Shown piece after piece: positions 28,501 through 37,581 of a stretch of 64,000 bases of DNA (position 1 is the first letter of the stretch; every line of letters begins with the position of its first letter). Origin of the DNA: Cytophagales bacterium (GTDB lineage Bacteria; Bacteroidota; Bacteroidia; Cytophagales; Cyclobacteriaceae); NCBI GenBank assembly GCA_022360015.1, contig JAKSDQ010000251.1, forward strand, positions 62,001-126,000, given 5' to 3'. The notes beneath the pieces were generated by a model. That model was not told the DNA's origin and did not search any database. It was given only the letters and a program-made list of their open reading frames with translations. The position numbers and the translations under genes were made by a program.

Positions 28501-29075
28501 CTAAAGCATTTCATTTTGCCTCCAGCTATCTTGAAAATGAAGGCAACGGCCGCTTCAAGCTCCATACTTTACCGGTGCTGGCACAACGGGCACCGGTATA
28601 TGGCATTTTGGTGCAGGATTTTGATAAAGACGGGTTTTTAGATGTTCTGCTCTCCGGAAATAGCTTTGCTACAGAGGTGATAACGGGGAGATATGGTGCT
28701 TCCCGGGGTGCCTTCCTGCGTGGCGACGGACGTGGTAACTTTCAGCCGATCACCCCGCAGGAAAGTGGCCTGATGATCAATGGTGATGTCAAAGGGGCAG
28801 CTACGATAAAAACCGGTCCGGGACTGATACAGGTGTTTACAAGAAATTCAGGAACCATGAAAGCCTACATTTTCGGGGAAATGAATGAAAACAACACTTT
28901 TATGGAGGTACCGGATGGAGCCATGAAAGCAAAAATCACCTACACCGACGGCACCGAACGCGTACATGAGTTTTACTTCGGCTCATCGTACCTTTCCCAA
29001 TCAACACGGACATTACAGCTCACAGGGCGTGAAAAGCAAGTGATATTTTTCAATTATCAGGGGGAAAGCTCTTGA
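25521..29075 (+). CDS. FG-GAP/VCBS repeat protein with ASPIC/UnbV domain (CRTAC1-like), lipoprotein
   Basis: 1184 residues. Lipobox LYAC (Cys26) indicates an envelope lipoprotein. At least a dozen FG-GAP type calcium-binding blades follow, each with D-x-[DN]-x-D-G-x-x-D (for example DINNDGLADIYF, DYDKDGDLDMYL, DVNGDGLDDFFVG), enough for two beta-propellers. Between them, near residues 530-610, is an ASPIC/UnbV module (GYQSSVDYTIHFGLGEAD, VKWPDGKTT). This family is frequent beside SusCD pairs in Bacteroidota, where a role in surface binding of substrate is suspected but unproven. A paralogue lies at 38.2-41.5 kb. Start at 25521 gives the lipoprotein leader. Confidence 0.9.
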   Translation: MSNKNPDFKGFLRATFPVLLFFLYACGGQVQDETDTPSRLFRLLSPDITGVDFNNTIVENDTFNMLDYIYVYNGGGVALGDINNDGLADIYFTGNMADDKLYLNKGNLQFEDITEKSGIRHAGWATGVTMVDINHDGLLDIYVCRSGNYPAGRRTNLLYVNNGDLTFMEKATAYGIADTSYATQAAFLDYDKDGDLDMYLLNHTNVIKNPNKVRPLVKDGSGPANDRLYENRMDLSQGHPVFTEVTRQAGILYDGFGLGIGIGDVNDDGWDDIFVTNDFIANDYLYINNQDGTFSEMARVYFDYVSHFSMGNDMADINNDGLIDLITLDMLPLDNFHLKKMSGPMNYNLFGYTLAAGYMPQYMRNTLQVNPGAPGNKHFSFSEVGQLMGVHATDWSWAPLFADFDNDGWKDLFVTNGYLRDITDLDFINYTVSLGSTIPPDSLDDILRQKAKAMPSIRLPNFIFQNRKGVSFQNAVEKWGVDQPSLSNGTAFADLDNDGDQDIVVNNINAQAFVYENLSNTLGRNNFLKVHLAGDSLNPFAIGAKIYLFYQGGRQSAQQAVTRGYQSSVDYTIHFGLGEADRTDSVYVKWPDGKTTVHYAPPVNQVLTIHKNQATETPYGQPGKPVTQLFQEVTEKYQLAHEHRDPEYNDFSRQFLLPHKHSKQGPGIAVGDVNGDGLDDFFVGGSYNQAGHLFYQAANGRFKKVALPGNEKEKYEEDTGVLLFDYDNDGDLDLYVVSGSNEFFPGSDYYRDRLYNNDGHGNFTLDPEALPDLRVSGSCVKAADFDQDGDLDLFVGGRLSPLAYPLPPDSYLLVNEGGKFKDLTHILAPSLRRVGMVTDALWTDYDNDLDADLIVVGEFMPIQFFKNTGGKFENVSGKTGLTYTAGWWNSMAGGDFDNDGDTDYILGNLGLNSRYKVSPQEPVTVYGSDYDRNGAVDPIMTYYIDHTEYPVHTRDDLISQIPSMKKKFPDYASYARATISDILSPEEKSRAYIAKAFHFASSYLENEGNGRFKLHTLPVLAQRAPVYGILVQDFDKDGFLDVLLSGNSFATEVITGRYGASRGAFLRGDGRGNFQPITPQESGLMINGDVKGAATIKTGPGLIQVFTRNSGTMKAYIFGEMNENNTFMEVPDGAMKAKITYTDGTERVHEFYFGSSYLSQSTRTLQLTGREKQVIFFNYQGESS

Positions 29076-29109
29076 AGTGATATGACACGTAAAAGTCCGG
29101 ATGATCGCG

Positions 29110-29378
29110 CGTCATCACCCTAAAAACGACCCCTGGGGTCAACAACATCAACCGGCAAAAACACTTTTGACAGGCAGTATATATAGCCTGGTGTTGATTT
29201 TTGAGTCAAAATTCGGTAACGGCAAGGTGATTGTCACCGGCGTCGACCTTACCAGCCGAATGGACCGGAGACCTGAATCCAGCCAGCTTTTTACAGTTTA
29301 TCGCAGCATATGGAAAGTGAAGATTTTAATCCGGAAGCGAGGGTGTCAGCCGACGAGTTAAAAAGTATGCTGAGATGA
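29110..29378 (+). pseudogene. Decayed C-terminal fragment of a GH2-type glycosidase
   Basis: The translated stretch FESKFGNGKVIVTGVDL followed by RRPESSQL resembles the conserved C-terminal strand of large Bacteroidota glycoside hydrolases (pattern FEA-VG-GKLLV-G-DL ... RP-A-QL). The continuation FYSLSQHMESEDFNPEAR and ADELKSMLR, ending in a stop at 29378, lies in the next frame. The frame change falls in a run of five T near 29288-29292, where one missing T would restore the expected reading. No upstream catalytic part remains. So this is a remnant, or the end of a gene lost by deletion. The rest of the gap to 29612 shows nothing. Confidence 0.6.
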
Positions 29379-29612
29379 AAGGGTCCGAAAGGTGATCGAC
29401 ATGGTAATATCCATATTTTCATCAATTTGTCTATGGCTTAAAAGACCTCAACCTGCTATGTTTAGAATTGTTTATTGACTTTTTAAGCCTGGTTAACCGG
29501 GATTTATTCAGAGGTCGAATCAGGTTTTGAAACTTCTGGCCGGCCAGGCTTCTTTACCTGGGCCCGTTGTAAAAAACACGGACTGAAAACACGGATGGAA
29601 TAAACGAATAAA

Positions 29613-31046
29613 ATGAAGGAAAACAAATACAACTTATCTTATGTATTTTCACTGGCCATGGTATCAGCCTTGGGGGGCCTCCTTTTTGGATATGACTGGG
29701 TGGTTATAGGAGGCGCCAAACCGTTTTATGAAGTATATTTTGATATAGCCGGCCAGCCTTCCTTGCAGGGATGGGCCATGAGCAGTGCACTTATAGGGTG
29801 CATCTTCGGAGCGCTGGTGGCAGGCGCCTTATCCGATAAATACGGCCGTAAAAATCTGCTTATCGTCGCGGCAGGTTTATTCGTGATTTCTGCTTTTGGC
29901 ACAGGTGATACGAATGATTTTATATGGTTTATCATATACAGAATGATTGGTGGTGCAGGCATAGGGCTTGCATCCACCCTGTCACCCATGTATATTGCCG
30001 AAATTTCCCCTTCTGAATTTCGGGGACGTTTCGTTTCCATTAATCAATTGACCATTGTGATAGGCATTCTGGCCGCCCAGATAGTAAACATCCTGATAGC
30101 CGAACCTGTCCCCGGGAATGCTACTCCTGCGGATATAACCGGGTCCTGGAACGGGCAATCCGGGTGGCGGTGGATGTTTTGGGCAGAGCTGGTTCCCGCG
30201 GTTTTGTTTTTTATCATGATGTTTATGGTGCCCGAAAGTCCACGGTTTCTGGTAAAGCTGGGTGATCATCGCGGTGCCGTTAAAACCCTGTCAAAAGTAG
30301 GAGGAAAAATTTACGCCGACAACGAAATCAACCATATAAAGGCGTCTTTGAGCAACAATTTTGATGATAAAGTAAGCTACAAAGCACTATTTTCGCCAGA
30401 AATTGCACCGATTGTTCTTATAGGCGTTGTGCTGGCGGTCTTTCAGCAATGGTGTGGTATCAATGTAATTTTCAATTACGCCCAGGAGGTTTTTCAGGCC
30501 GCTGATTACAATATCAATGACATGTACCTGAATATCATTATCACAGGTGGGATCAATCTAATCTTCACCCTTGTAGCCATGCGTTTGGTAGACCGGGTGG
30601 GCCGAAGAACCCTGATGTTGTTCGGTTCCATAGGACTTGCACTGATTTACCTGATTCTTGGTTCCCTGTATTATTTCGCCTTCAGCGGTTGGCCGGTCCT
30701 GCTGATCGTGGTAATAGCCATCGCTATTTATGCCATGTCCCTCGCACCTGTTACCTGGGTGGTTTTGTCAGAGATTTTCCCAAATCGTGTGAGAGGTGTA
30801 GCCATGTCGCTGGCGACATTATCCTTATGGGTGGCCTCCTTTATTCTGACATTTACATTCCCGCTGCTAAATGATTTGTTAGGAACGCACGGAAGCTTTT
30901 GGATTTATAGCATTATTTGTTTGGGTGGCTTTTTATTCATGCATAAAAAACTTCCGGAAACCAAAAACAGAAGCCTGGAGGAAATAGAAAAGGAGCTTAC
31001 CCAAAATAAAATTAACAGTGAATTGGTAAATGCCTGCGAAAATTAA
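29613..31046 (+). CDS. MFS sugar porter (sugar:proton symporter family)
   Basis: 477 residues with about twelve transmembrane helices. Sugar-porter signatures are present: GGLLFGYDWVVIGG in helix 1, DKYGRKNLL in loop 2-3, PESPRFLVKLG after helix 6, QQWCGINVIFNYAQ in helix 7, DRVGRRTLM in loop 8-9 and PETKNRSLEEIE at the C-terminus. It imports a monosaccharide across the inner membrane. It is followed after one base by a shortened DUF5107-type gene and an AraC regulator, a grouping known from sugar-use loci. Substrate not determined. Confidence 0.95.
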   Translation: MKENKYNLSYVFSLAMVSALGGLLFGYDWVVIGGAKPFYEVYFDIAGQPSLQGWAMSSALIGCIFGALVAGALSDKYGRKNLLIVAAGLFVISAFGTGDTNDFIWFIIYRMIGGAGIGLASTLSPMYIAEISPSEFRGRFVSINQLTIVIGILAAQIVNILIAEPVPGNATPADITGSWNGQSGWRWMFWAELVPAVLFFIMMFMVPESPRFLVKLGDHRGAVKTLSKVGGKIYADNEINHIKASLSNNFDDKVSYKALFSPEIAPIVLIGVVLAVFQQWCGINVIFNYAQEVFQAADYNINDMYLNIIITGGINLIFTLVAMRLVDRVGRRTLMLFGSIGLALIYLILGSLYYFAFSGWPVLLIVVIAIAIYAMSLAPVTWVVLSEIFPNRVRGVAMSLATLSLWVASFILTFTFPLLNDLLGTHGSFWIYSIICLGGFLFMHKKLPETKNRSLEEIEKELTQNKINSELVNACEN

Positions 31047-31047
31047 A

Positions 31048-31578
31048 ATGGAAAACACACCCACTAAAACGGATCATAAACCGGTAAAAGCCTGGAAGGA
31101 AAAGGTTATCATCCCAACCTATGAGGTCGGTAAACCTGAAAAGGCGCTGAAGCTGTTGATGCAGCGCCAATTTCATCCGTGGGAAGGAGGTGAGGGCGAA
31201 GGTAAATTGCATGGCGTGCAGGAGAACGATAAAATCCTGTATCAGGGACTGGCCCTGCTGAAAATTAAAAAGAAGCGGGAAGCAGAAGCCATATTCCATA
31301 AGCTGATCCAATACGGAAAAGAACACATGTACGACGAATTCAAAATCGACTACTTCGCTGTTTCCCTTCCGGATTTATTAATATGGGAAGAGGATCTCCA
31401 TCTGAAAAACAGGATGCACTGTCATTACCTGATAGCGTTGGGAGAATTAGGATTGGGAAATTTTGAAATGGCCATACAAAAATTTGAAGAAGTACTTCAC
31501 ACAGACCGTTATCATACAGGTGCTGTTTTACATAAGTCATTGGCCCAACAAATTCAAAGCCGGCTTCATTACCTTTAA
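31048..31578 (+). CDS. Shortened DUF5107/TPR-type protein
   Basis: 176 residues from the ATG at 31048, one base after the MFS stop. An ATG at 31030 would overlap it. The start (KVIIPTYEVGKPEK) matches the opening of DUF5107 as I know it, but the roughly thousand-residue body is missing. The text jumps to pieces typical of the TPR half of such proteins: ALKLLMQRQFHPWEGGEG, EGKLHGVQEND, then ILYQGLALLK, KIDYFAVSLPDLLI and MHCHYLIALGELGLGNFEMA. At least two, perhaps three, in-frame internal losses would explain this order. The frame is intact, so it may still be translated. It is either a decaying gene or a reduced functional form. Placement after a sugar porter is normal for the full-length family. 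Confidence 0.7.
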   Translation: MENTPTKTDHKPVKAWKEKVIIPTYEVGKPEKALKLLMQRQFHPWEGGEGEGKLHGVQENDKILYQGLALLKIKKKREAEAIFHKLIQYGKEHMYDEFKIDYFAVSLPDLLIWEEDLHLKNRMHCHYLIALGELGLGNFEMAIQKFEEVLHTDRYHTGAVLHKSLAQQIQSRLHYL

Positions 31579-31642
31579 TTGTGCTGCTTTGTATTGATGC
31601 AAACTAAAAAACTTGTATTTTTACAGGCACTATCTTAGCTCT

Positions 31643-32515
31643 ATGTTAAAAAAAAAGGAAGGTTTTGAAGGTCAGGTTCATGTTGTTTTGCCTCGTAATA
31701 CCATACAGGAAATAAAATCAAATAACCTGATCAACTCCTTATATATCACAGACATAGGGTATTATCCGGATGCCAGGTATCACCACAGAATCAGAAAAAA
31801 GGGCGTAGATCAACACATTCTCATTTACAATATTGAAGGAAAAGGCTGGATAAAAGTGGGTGGGCTGAAACACAACATAGGGGCTAACGCTTATTTTATC
31901 ATCCCTCCCCTGATGCCACATCAATATGCTGCCGATGAGAATGAACCATGGACCATCTATTGGGCACATTATAAAGGCAAAAATTCCAAGTTGTACAACA
32001 AGCCTGACATGGTCCACCATATCCCGCCAACTCAAAATTCAAGAATTGAAGACCGAATACAACTATTCAACGAAATTATCGCCACTTTGTCCGCTGGCCA
32101 TAATCGTGAGGATTTGGAATATGCCAATTTATGTTTTTGTCACCTGATGGCTTCTTTCCGCTATATCCATCAATTCCGGACGCTCAATACCTATTCCGAT
32201 AATGATTTGATAAAAAATGTCATCAAATATCTGAAAGCTAACATTGACCAAAACCTGAAGCTGGAAGATATGGCCAGGCATTTTAACCTTTCAGCCTCCC
32301 ATTTTTCTAAAAAGTTTAAGCAACGTACCAGATACTCCCCCATCAATTACTTCCTGCACCTTAAAGTGCAACATTCGTGTAAATTGCTCAACCTGACTAC
32401 CATGCGCATTTCTGAAATTGCAAGGGCAGTAGGTATTGAAGACCAGTTTTACTTCTCACGTTTATTTAAAAAGGTGATGAACCAGTCCCCAAAAGACTAC
32501 AGGCAGGGTGGTTGA
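31643..32515 (+). CDS. AraC-family transcriptional regulator
   Basis: 290 residues from the ATG at 31643 (MLKKKEGFEG); the earlier TTG at 31613 is unlikely. The N-terminal cupin-like sugar-sensing half includes GKGWIKVGG, FIIPPLMPHQYAADENEPW and YWAHYKG. Two C-terminal HTH motifs follow (LKLEDMARHFNLSASHFSKK; MRISEIARAVGIEDQFYFSR, ending FKKVMNQSPKDYR). It lies downstream of the MFS porter and 219 bases before the second susC gene on the same strand, so it likely controls one or both in response to a sugar. Confidence 0.93.
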   Translation: MLKKKEGFEGQVHVVLPRNTIQEIKSNNLINSLYITDIGYYPDARYHHRIRKKGVDQHILIYNIEGKGWIKVGGLKHNIGANAYFIIPPLMPHQYAADENEPWTIYWAHYKGKNSKLYNKPDMVHHIPPTQNSRIEDRIQLFNEIIATLSAGHNREDLEYANLCFCHLMASFRYIHQFRTLNTYSDNDLIKNVIKYLKANIDQNLKLEDMARHFNLSASHFSKKFKQRTRYSPINYFLHLKVQHSCKLLNLTTMRISEIARAVGIEDQFYFSRLFKKVMNQSPKDYRQGG

Positions 32516-32734
32516 CAGGCATAAAGTCGTGTTGGGTACGCGAAACTTTATTAACCTGAGATCAGGACTAACTTAACACAAAGTTGACATTAAAGCGGCG
32601 GAAAGTCGGGAAAATTGTACTTTCTTTATAGCTGGATAATCACCCGAATTCATATTTTTGTACTTCAAATTACCGATTGGTATACATAATTCTCAATAAA
32701 ACAAAAACATCCTGTTAATAACTTTTGAATTTTT

Positions 32735-35700
32735 ATGAAAAACCTATTTACTAACCGAATGCAGGCATTGGTATTGATTTTCTACTTCATCACTCCTTTT
32801 GCCTACGCACAGGAACGCACAGTTTCCGGTACAGTTACTGATTCAAATGGTGGGCCTTTGCCCGGTGTAAGTATCCTGATAGAAGGCACTTCCCGGGGAA
32901 CCACCAGTGATGCCGATGGAAATTACAGTCTGGCCGTGCCTGACACCGAAAGTACGCTTATATTTTCCTTTGTTGGCTATACAACTGAAAGAATGGTTGT
33001 TGGTAATCAATCGGAAATCAACATTAGTTTAATAGAAGATATAAGCCAGTTGGAGGAACTGGTAGTGGTAGGTTACGGCACCCAACAAAAGCGTGACGTC
33101 ACCGGGGCCATTTCACAGGTCAAGGGCCAGGACTTTGAAAACCTTCCGGTTGCATCCTCTTCGCAAGCCCTGCAGGGGCGGGCTGCCGGGGTGCAGGTTA
33201 TAAGAAACGGAGGTGCTCCGGGGAATACGGGTTCAATCCGGATCAGGGGTACCGGAACTATTAATAATGCAGAGCCCCTCATCATCATAGACGGTTTTCC
33301 CGGTAGCAGTCTCGACGATGTTAACCCCAATGACATCGAGTCTATGGAGGTACTGAAAGATGCCTCGGCATCTGCTATCTATGGGACAAGAGCGGCCAAC
33401 GGTGTGATTATTGTCACGACCAAAAGGGGTAAGACCAATGAAAATCTTAAACTGAGTTTAAATGCCTATACCGGCGTTTCCAACGCCATCAAAACCGTGG
33501 ATGTGTTGGATGCCCCAACCCTGGCACAGCTAAAACGTGAGAGATATGTAAACGATGGTCTTCCTATCGACCCCATTTGGGAAGACCCCCAGTATCAGGT
33601 GCAAAGAACCGACTGGCAGGACGAATTGCTCGATCAGGGAATCACCCAAAATATTGATCTCAACCTGCGAGGTGGCGGAGAAAGTTCCTCATTTAATATG
33701 TCGCTGGGCTATTTTAATGAAGAAGGAATGATGAAAAACTCATTTTTCGAACGCTTCAGCCTCAGGCTAAATTCAGATCACAAAATAAACAAACGTCTCA
33801 ATATTGGCCAGAGTTTACAACTTACCAGCAGAAAGGGAAACTTTTTGAATACCAACTCTGCGCAAACCGGTGTGCTGTGGAGTGCCATCCGTTTTCAACC
33901 CAGCCTCCCGGTTATTGATGCCGATGGTAATTACGGTTCTTCACAGGTGAGCGGTGAGTTTGGAGATATTAACAACCCGATTTTTACCGTAGATACAGAA
34001 GATGATCAGGAAACAAGACACCGGATTCTGGGGACTTTGTATGCGGAGCTGGAAATAATCAAAGACTTAAAACTTCGTGCAAATTTTGGAATAGACGGTG
34101 AGATCTTCGACCGTGATAACTTCGAAATCATCATTAATGACCAGATAAGGGCAAGGGACCGCAATTCCCTAATCCGTTCTTACAGGGAGACTTATTCATT
34201 ACTTGCCGAATATTTTCTTTCTTATCAAAAGACCTTTGCTGAAAAGCATACGGCAGGAATTGTTGGCGGTTATGCCGCACAAACTTTTGATGAAGCGTCT
34301 TTTTTAGCCAGGCGCCGGGACTTTCCCGATGAGGCTGCTTTGCAAAGATACCTGGATGCCGGGAATACCATCGATAATGCCGAAGGAAACCGTACTTACG
34401 ACGGGCTGGAATCCTGGTTTGCAAGAGCCAATTACGAATATGACAATCGCTACCTGCTTACCCTTACTTTCCGGGCCGATGGCTCATCACGTTTCGATGA
34501 TGGTAACAAGTGGGGTTACTTTCCCTCATTTTCCGCCGGCTGGAGGATTTCCGAAGAGTCGTTCTGGAACGTAGGGTTAATCAGCGACCTGAAGCTGGTC
34601 GGCGGCTGGGGCGAACTGGGTAACCAGAATGTCGACCGCAACCAGTTTCTGGCTTTGATTGCTACCGGAGAAAGATATTCTTTCGGCGGGGAACAGACAG
34701 TTGGCGCCGCGCAATCCCGTATCCCTAACCCTAACATCACCTGGGAAACCGTGCAAATGACCAACTTCGGCGTAGAGATAGGATTCCTGCAAAACCAGGT
34801 ACTGGCTGATATTAACTATTTTATCAAGGACACCAAAGACATGTTGCTGCCTGTGCCCGTTATCGGTTCACAGGGTCAGGCTTCGGTACCGGACAGGAAT
34901 TTTGGCGAGATGCGGAACCAGGGCCTGGAGATGGAGCTTAGTTACCGGGGTAACAAGGGGGATCTTAGCTATCGAATCAGTGGCAATGCTTCGATTATCA
35001 GGAATGAGGTAACCCGACTTAATGCCCCTTTCCTGGAAACCAGGCGATATGGCCGCCCTAATGAGGAAATTGCGCGGGTTTTTCCCAATGAACCACTTTC
35101 GCCATTTTACGGATGGGTAGCCGATGGCATTTACCAAAACACCAATGAGATAAGCGCCGACCCATCTATCGCGAATGATCCCCGAAATGAAGCAGGATTG
35201 ATACAACCAGGTGACGTACGTTTTGTAGATCTGAATGGCGACGGCTTGATTGATGAAAATGACCGTACCATCATTGGCGATCCCAATCCGGAATTAGTGT
35301 ATGGCCTCAATGCAGGAGTCAACTACAAAGGTTTTGATCTCAATCTGTTTTTTCTTGGATCTGCCGGCCATGAAATTTTTAACGCCGATCGTATGCAGGG
35401 CATCGACCCTACCTATCCTTTCAACATGTATGCCGAAACAACCGGGCGGTGGACAGGTGAAGGTACCAGTAACACCATACCCAGGATGACCACGCGGCGC
35501 GATAACCTGAACCACCGCAGCTCTACCCTGTTTATTGAAAACGGCGGGTTTTTCAGATTGAAAAATGTGACGTTAGGTTATACCATCCCATCTGAGCTAA
35601 CAAGTCGCATTGGGATTTCAAGAGCCAGATTCTATGTAACCGGACAGAATGTATTCACCATCACCGACTACTCCGGCATGGACCCCGAATTAGGTTACGT

Positions 35701-35785
35701 GGATAATAACCTGCAGTTAAACGTCGATTATGCACAATACCCTCAGGCACGTACCTGGACATTGGGAACGACCATTGATTTTTAA
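32735..35785 (+). CDS. SusC/RagA-family TonB-dependent transporter (pair 2)
   Basis: 1016 residues. Signal peptide 1-25 (ends PFAYA|Q), carboxypeptidase-regulatory-like domain (TVSGTVTDSNGGPLPGVSIL), LEELVVVGYGTQQKRDVTGA, plug with IRIRGTGTINNAEPLIIID and DASASAIYGTRAANGVIIVT, then the barrel ending ARTWTLGTTIDF. No STN domain. Partner SusD starts 36 bases downstream. The preceding AraC gene is the likely regulator. Substrate unknown; the nearby MFS porter suggests a monosaccharide end product. Confidence 0.95.
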   Translation: MKNLFTNRMQALVLIFYFITPFAYAQERTVSGTVTDSNGGPLPGVSILIEGTSRGTTSDADGNYSLAVPDTESTLIFSFVGYTTERMVVGNQSEINISLIEDISQLEELVVVGYGTQQKRDVTGAISQVKGQDFENLPVASSSQALQGRAAGVQVIRNGGAPGNTGSIRIRGTGTINNAEPLIIIDGFPGSSLDDVNPNDIESMEVLKDASASAIYGTRAANGVIIVTTKRGKTNENLKLSLNAYTGVSNAIKTVDVLDAPTLAQLKRERYVNDGLPIDPIWEDPQYQVQRTDWQDELLDQGITQNIDLNLRGGGESSSFNMSLGYFNEEGMMKNSFFERFSLRLNSDHKINKRLNIGQSLQLTSRKGNFLNTNSAQTGVLWSAIRFQPSLPVIDADGNYGSSQVSGEFGDINNPIFTVDTEDDQETRHRILGTLYAELEIIKDLKLRANFGIDGEIFDRDNFEIIINDQIRARDRNSLIRSYRETYSLLAEYFLSYQKTFAEKHTAGIVGGYAAQTFDEASFLARRRDFPDEAALQRYLDAGNTIDNAEGNRTYDGLESWFARANYEYDNRYLLTLTFRADGSSRFDDGNKWGYFPSFSAGWRISEESFWNVGLISDLKLVGGWGELGNQNVDRNQFLALIATGERYSFGGEQTVGAAQSRIPNPNITWETVQMTNFGVEIGFLQNQVLADINYFIKDTKDMLLPVPVIGSQGQASVPDRNFGEMRNQGLEMELSYRGNKGDLSYRISGNASIIRNEVTRLNAPFLETRRYGRPNEEIARVFPNEPLSPFYGWVADGIYQNTNEISADPSIANDPRNEAGLIQPGDVRFVDLNGDGLIDENDRTIIGDPNPELVYGLNAGVNYKGFDLNLFFLGSAGHEIFNADRMQGIDPTYPFNMYAETTGRWTGEGTSNTIPRMTTRRDNLNHRSSTLFIENGGFFRLKNVTLGYTIPSELTSRIGISRARFYVTGQNVFTITDYSGMDPELGYVDNNLQLNVDYAQYPQARTWTLGTTIDF

Positions 35786-35821
35786 GCATCATTTACACCA
35801 ACACAAGACTTCGAAATAATA

Positions 35822-37276
35822 ATGACCATAAAAATGAAGAAACTAATTTTAACCGCATCTACCATTTGCCTGGTAACATTTTCGATTATTTCATGCAAAG
35901 ATGATTTACTGGAGTCCCCTCCCTTCGGCCAGTTCACCTCGGCTACCTTCTGGCAATCGGGAGAAGATGTAGTGGCTGCCACCAATGCCATCTACGAGCC
36001 TCTCAGAGACCACGACTTCTACGGCCATGCAGAACACACCTTTTCTATCGTCGAAGACGACCAATGGCGTGCAGGCGACCATGGGGAAGACCAGGCGATA
36101 GAAGAACTCACGTTCGATCCATCCAACGCCCAGCTTGCTGCCGGATGGCGCGAGAAATATGAGGTTATCTCCCGTGCCAACGCGGTGCTGATCAATGCGC
36201 CTGAGGTCGAAATGGACGCTTCACTGAAAGACAGGTCCTTGGGTGAGGCCTATTTTCTGCGAGGTTTTTCCTACTGGCGGCTGCATGTTATCTATGGAAG
36301 TACTGCCATCATCCTGGAAGAAGACGTTTTAGCAGGAGAATATAACAAGCCCAAAGCTACCATTGAGGAGATGCAACGTCAGATTGAGTCCGATCTGCAA
36401 ATGGCCACACAACTATTGCCGCAAAGTCATTCCGCTGCCGATCTTGGCAGGGTTCACAATGGTACGGCCTGGGGCCTGTTATGCAAACTCTACATGTATA
36501 TGGATAGGTTAAATGACGCCATCACAGCAGGTGATAACGTTATTAACGGTCCGTACCCATTAGCGGAAAACTATGCAGATAACTTCAGGATCGAAACAGA
36601 AAATAACCCTGAAATGCTATTTGCCGTGCAAGGGCTGGATGCCTGGGCAGGCACAGCACACCGGATTTATACCACGCCCAGGCCCTGGGGTGGGTGGGAT
36701 TTCCACGCACCTACCCAAAACCTCGTCGACGAATTTGAGCAGGATGACCCGCGTAGAGATGCCACGTTGTTTCTACCCGGAGAAATGGTCGATCTGGGTG
36801 GTGACCGCGGCCTTACCGAATACACTACAGAACTTTCGCAAACAGGCTATCATTTTCAGAAATTTGCCTCATGGCGTTCGGCAGGTGGTCTTGACGAAGG
36901 ACAAAACGTTCCCATTTTGCGTGCCGCCGATGTCTATCTGCTGGTAGCCGAGGCAAAAATAAGATCCGGGCAAAATGGTGATACTGAACTCAACGCAGTC
37001 CGAACCAGGGCTGGCCTGGCGCCTGTGACTAATGCTACAATGGATGATGTCATTCATGAAAGAAGGGTGGAACTCGCCGGGGAAAATCAACGCCACTTTG
37101 ACCTGATGCGATGGGATAAGGCAGGCATTGTGGATATTGTTTCGATTTATGGGGAAGACAGGGGACAATTTGACCCGCCGAGAAGCTTTGACAGAAACAA
37201 ACACTATTATTTCGCCATTCCTCAGAGGGAAATTGACGTCAGCAATGGTGTCCTTGAACAAAATCCAGGTTATTGA
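35822..37276 (+). CDS. SusD/RagB-family lipoprotein (pair 2)
   Basis: 484 residues. Lipobox IISC (Cys25, or Cys21 if the second ATG at 35834 is used; that gives the more usual MKKLILTAS leader). Core motifs ISRANAVLINAPEV, LGEAYFLRGFSYWRLHVIYG and the C-terminal LRAADVYLLVAEAKIRSG plus YYFAIPQREIDVSNGVLEQNPGY are typical. It caps the SusC encoded directly upstream. Normal length. Confidence 0.95.
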   Translation: MTIKMKKLILTASTICLVTFSIISCKDDLLESPPFGQFTSATFWQSGEDVVAATNAIYEPLRDHDFYGHAEHTFSIVEDDQWRAGDHGEDQAIEELTFDPSNAQLAAGWREKYEVISRANAVLINAPEVEMDASLKDRSLGEAYFLRGFSYWRLHVIYGSTAIILEEDVLAGEYNKPKATIEEMQRQIESDLQMATQLLPQSHSAADLGRVHNGTAWGLLCKLYMYMDRLNDAITAGDNVINGPYPLAENYADNFRIETENNPEMLFAVQGLDAWAGTAHRIYTTPRPWGGWDFHAPTQNLVDEFEQDDPRRDATLFLPGEMVDLGGDRGLTEYTTELSQTGYHFQKFASWRSAGGLDEGQNVPILRAADVYLLVAEAKIRSGQNGDTELNAVRTRAGLAPVTNATMDDVIHERRVELAGENQRHFDLMRWDKAGIVDIVSIYGEDRGQFDPPRSFDRNKHYYFAIPQREIDVSNGVLEQNPGY

Positions 37277-37581
37277 TGGCGTATGCGCTATGTACGCCTG
37301 CAACAGAAGACTGTAGATTTAATGCTTCGGAGCTGTCCAATAAGTTTGATTTGGTTATGAAATGAAGAATTTTGTTTGGCTCAACGTTCATGATACCCCC
37401 TGCCTCTCTCAGAGAAGGAGTAAGTTTTGAATGCCCCTCAAAGGGGGCGTTATGCTCCGATGCGAGGGAACTTCTCCCTTGAGGGGCAGGGGGTGTTCTC
37501 ATCGCTAAAAGCAAATAAAATTGGGTGGCAAGTCGAAACACAATACTTATTGAACAGCACTTCGTTATTAAAGGAAACATA
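37277..37581. other. Intergenic region with an inverted-repeat element
   Basis: 305 bases between susD-2 and the small lipoprotein gene. It contains the ACCCCCTGCC inverted repeat described separately, and nothing else I can support. Confidence 0.5.
37393..37497. repeat. ACCCCCTGCC...GGCAGGGGGT inverted repeat
   Basis: The left arm (about 37393-37426: ATACCCCCTGCCTCTCTCAG then AGAAGGAGTAAGTT) pairs imperfectly with the right arm (37469-37497: AACTTCTCCCTTGAGGGGCA then GGGGGTGTT). A smaller palindrome, GCCCCTCAAAGGGGGC, sits between. Different in sequence from the main palindrome family; it could be a small non-autonomous element. Confidence 0.6.
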
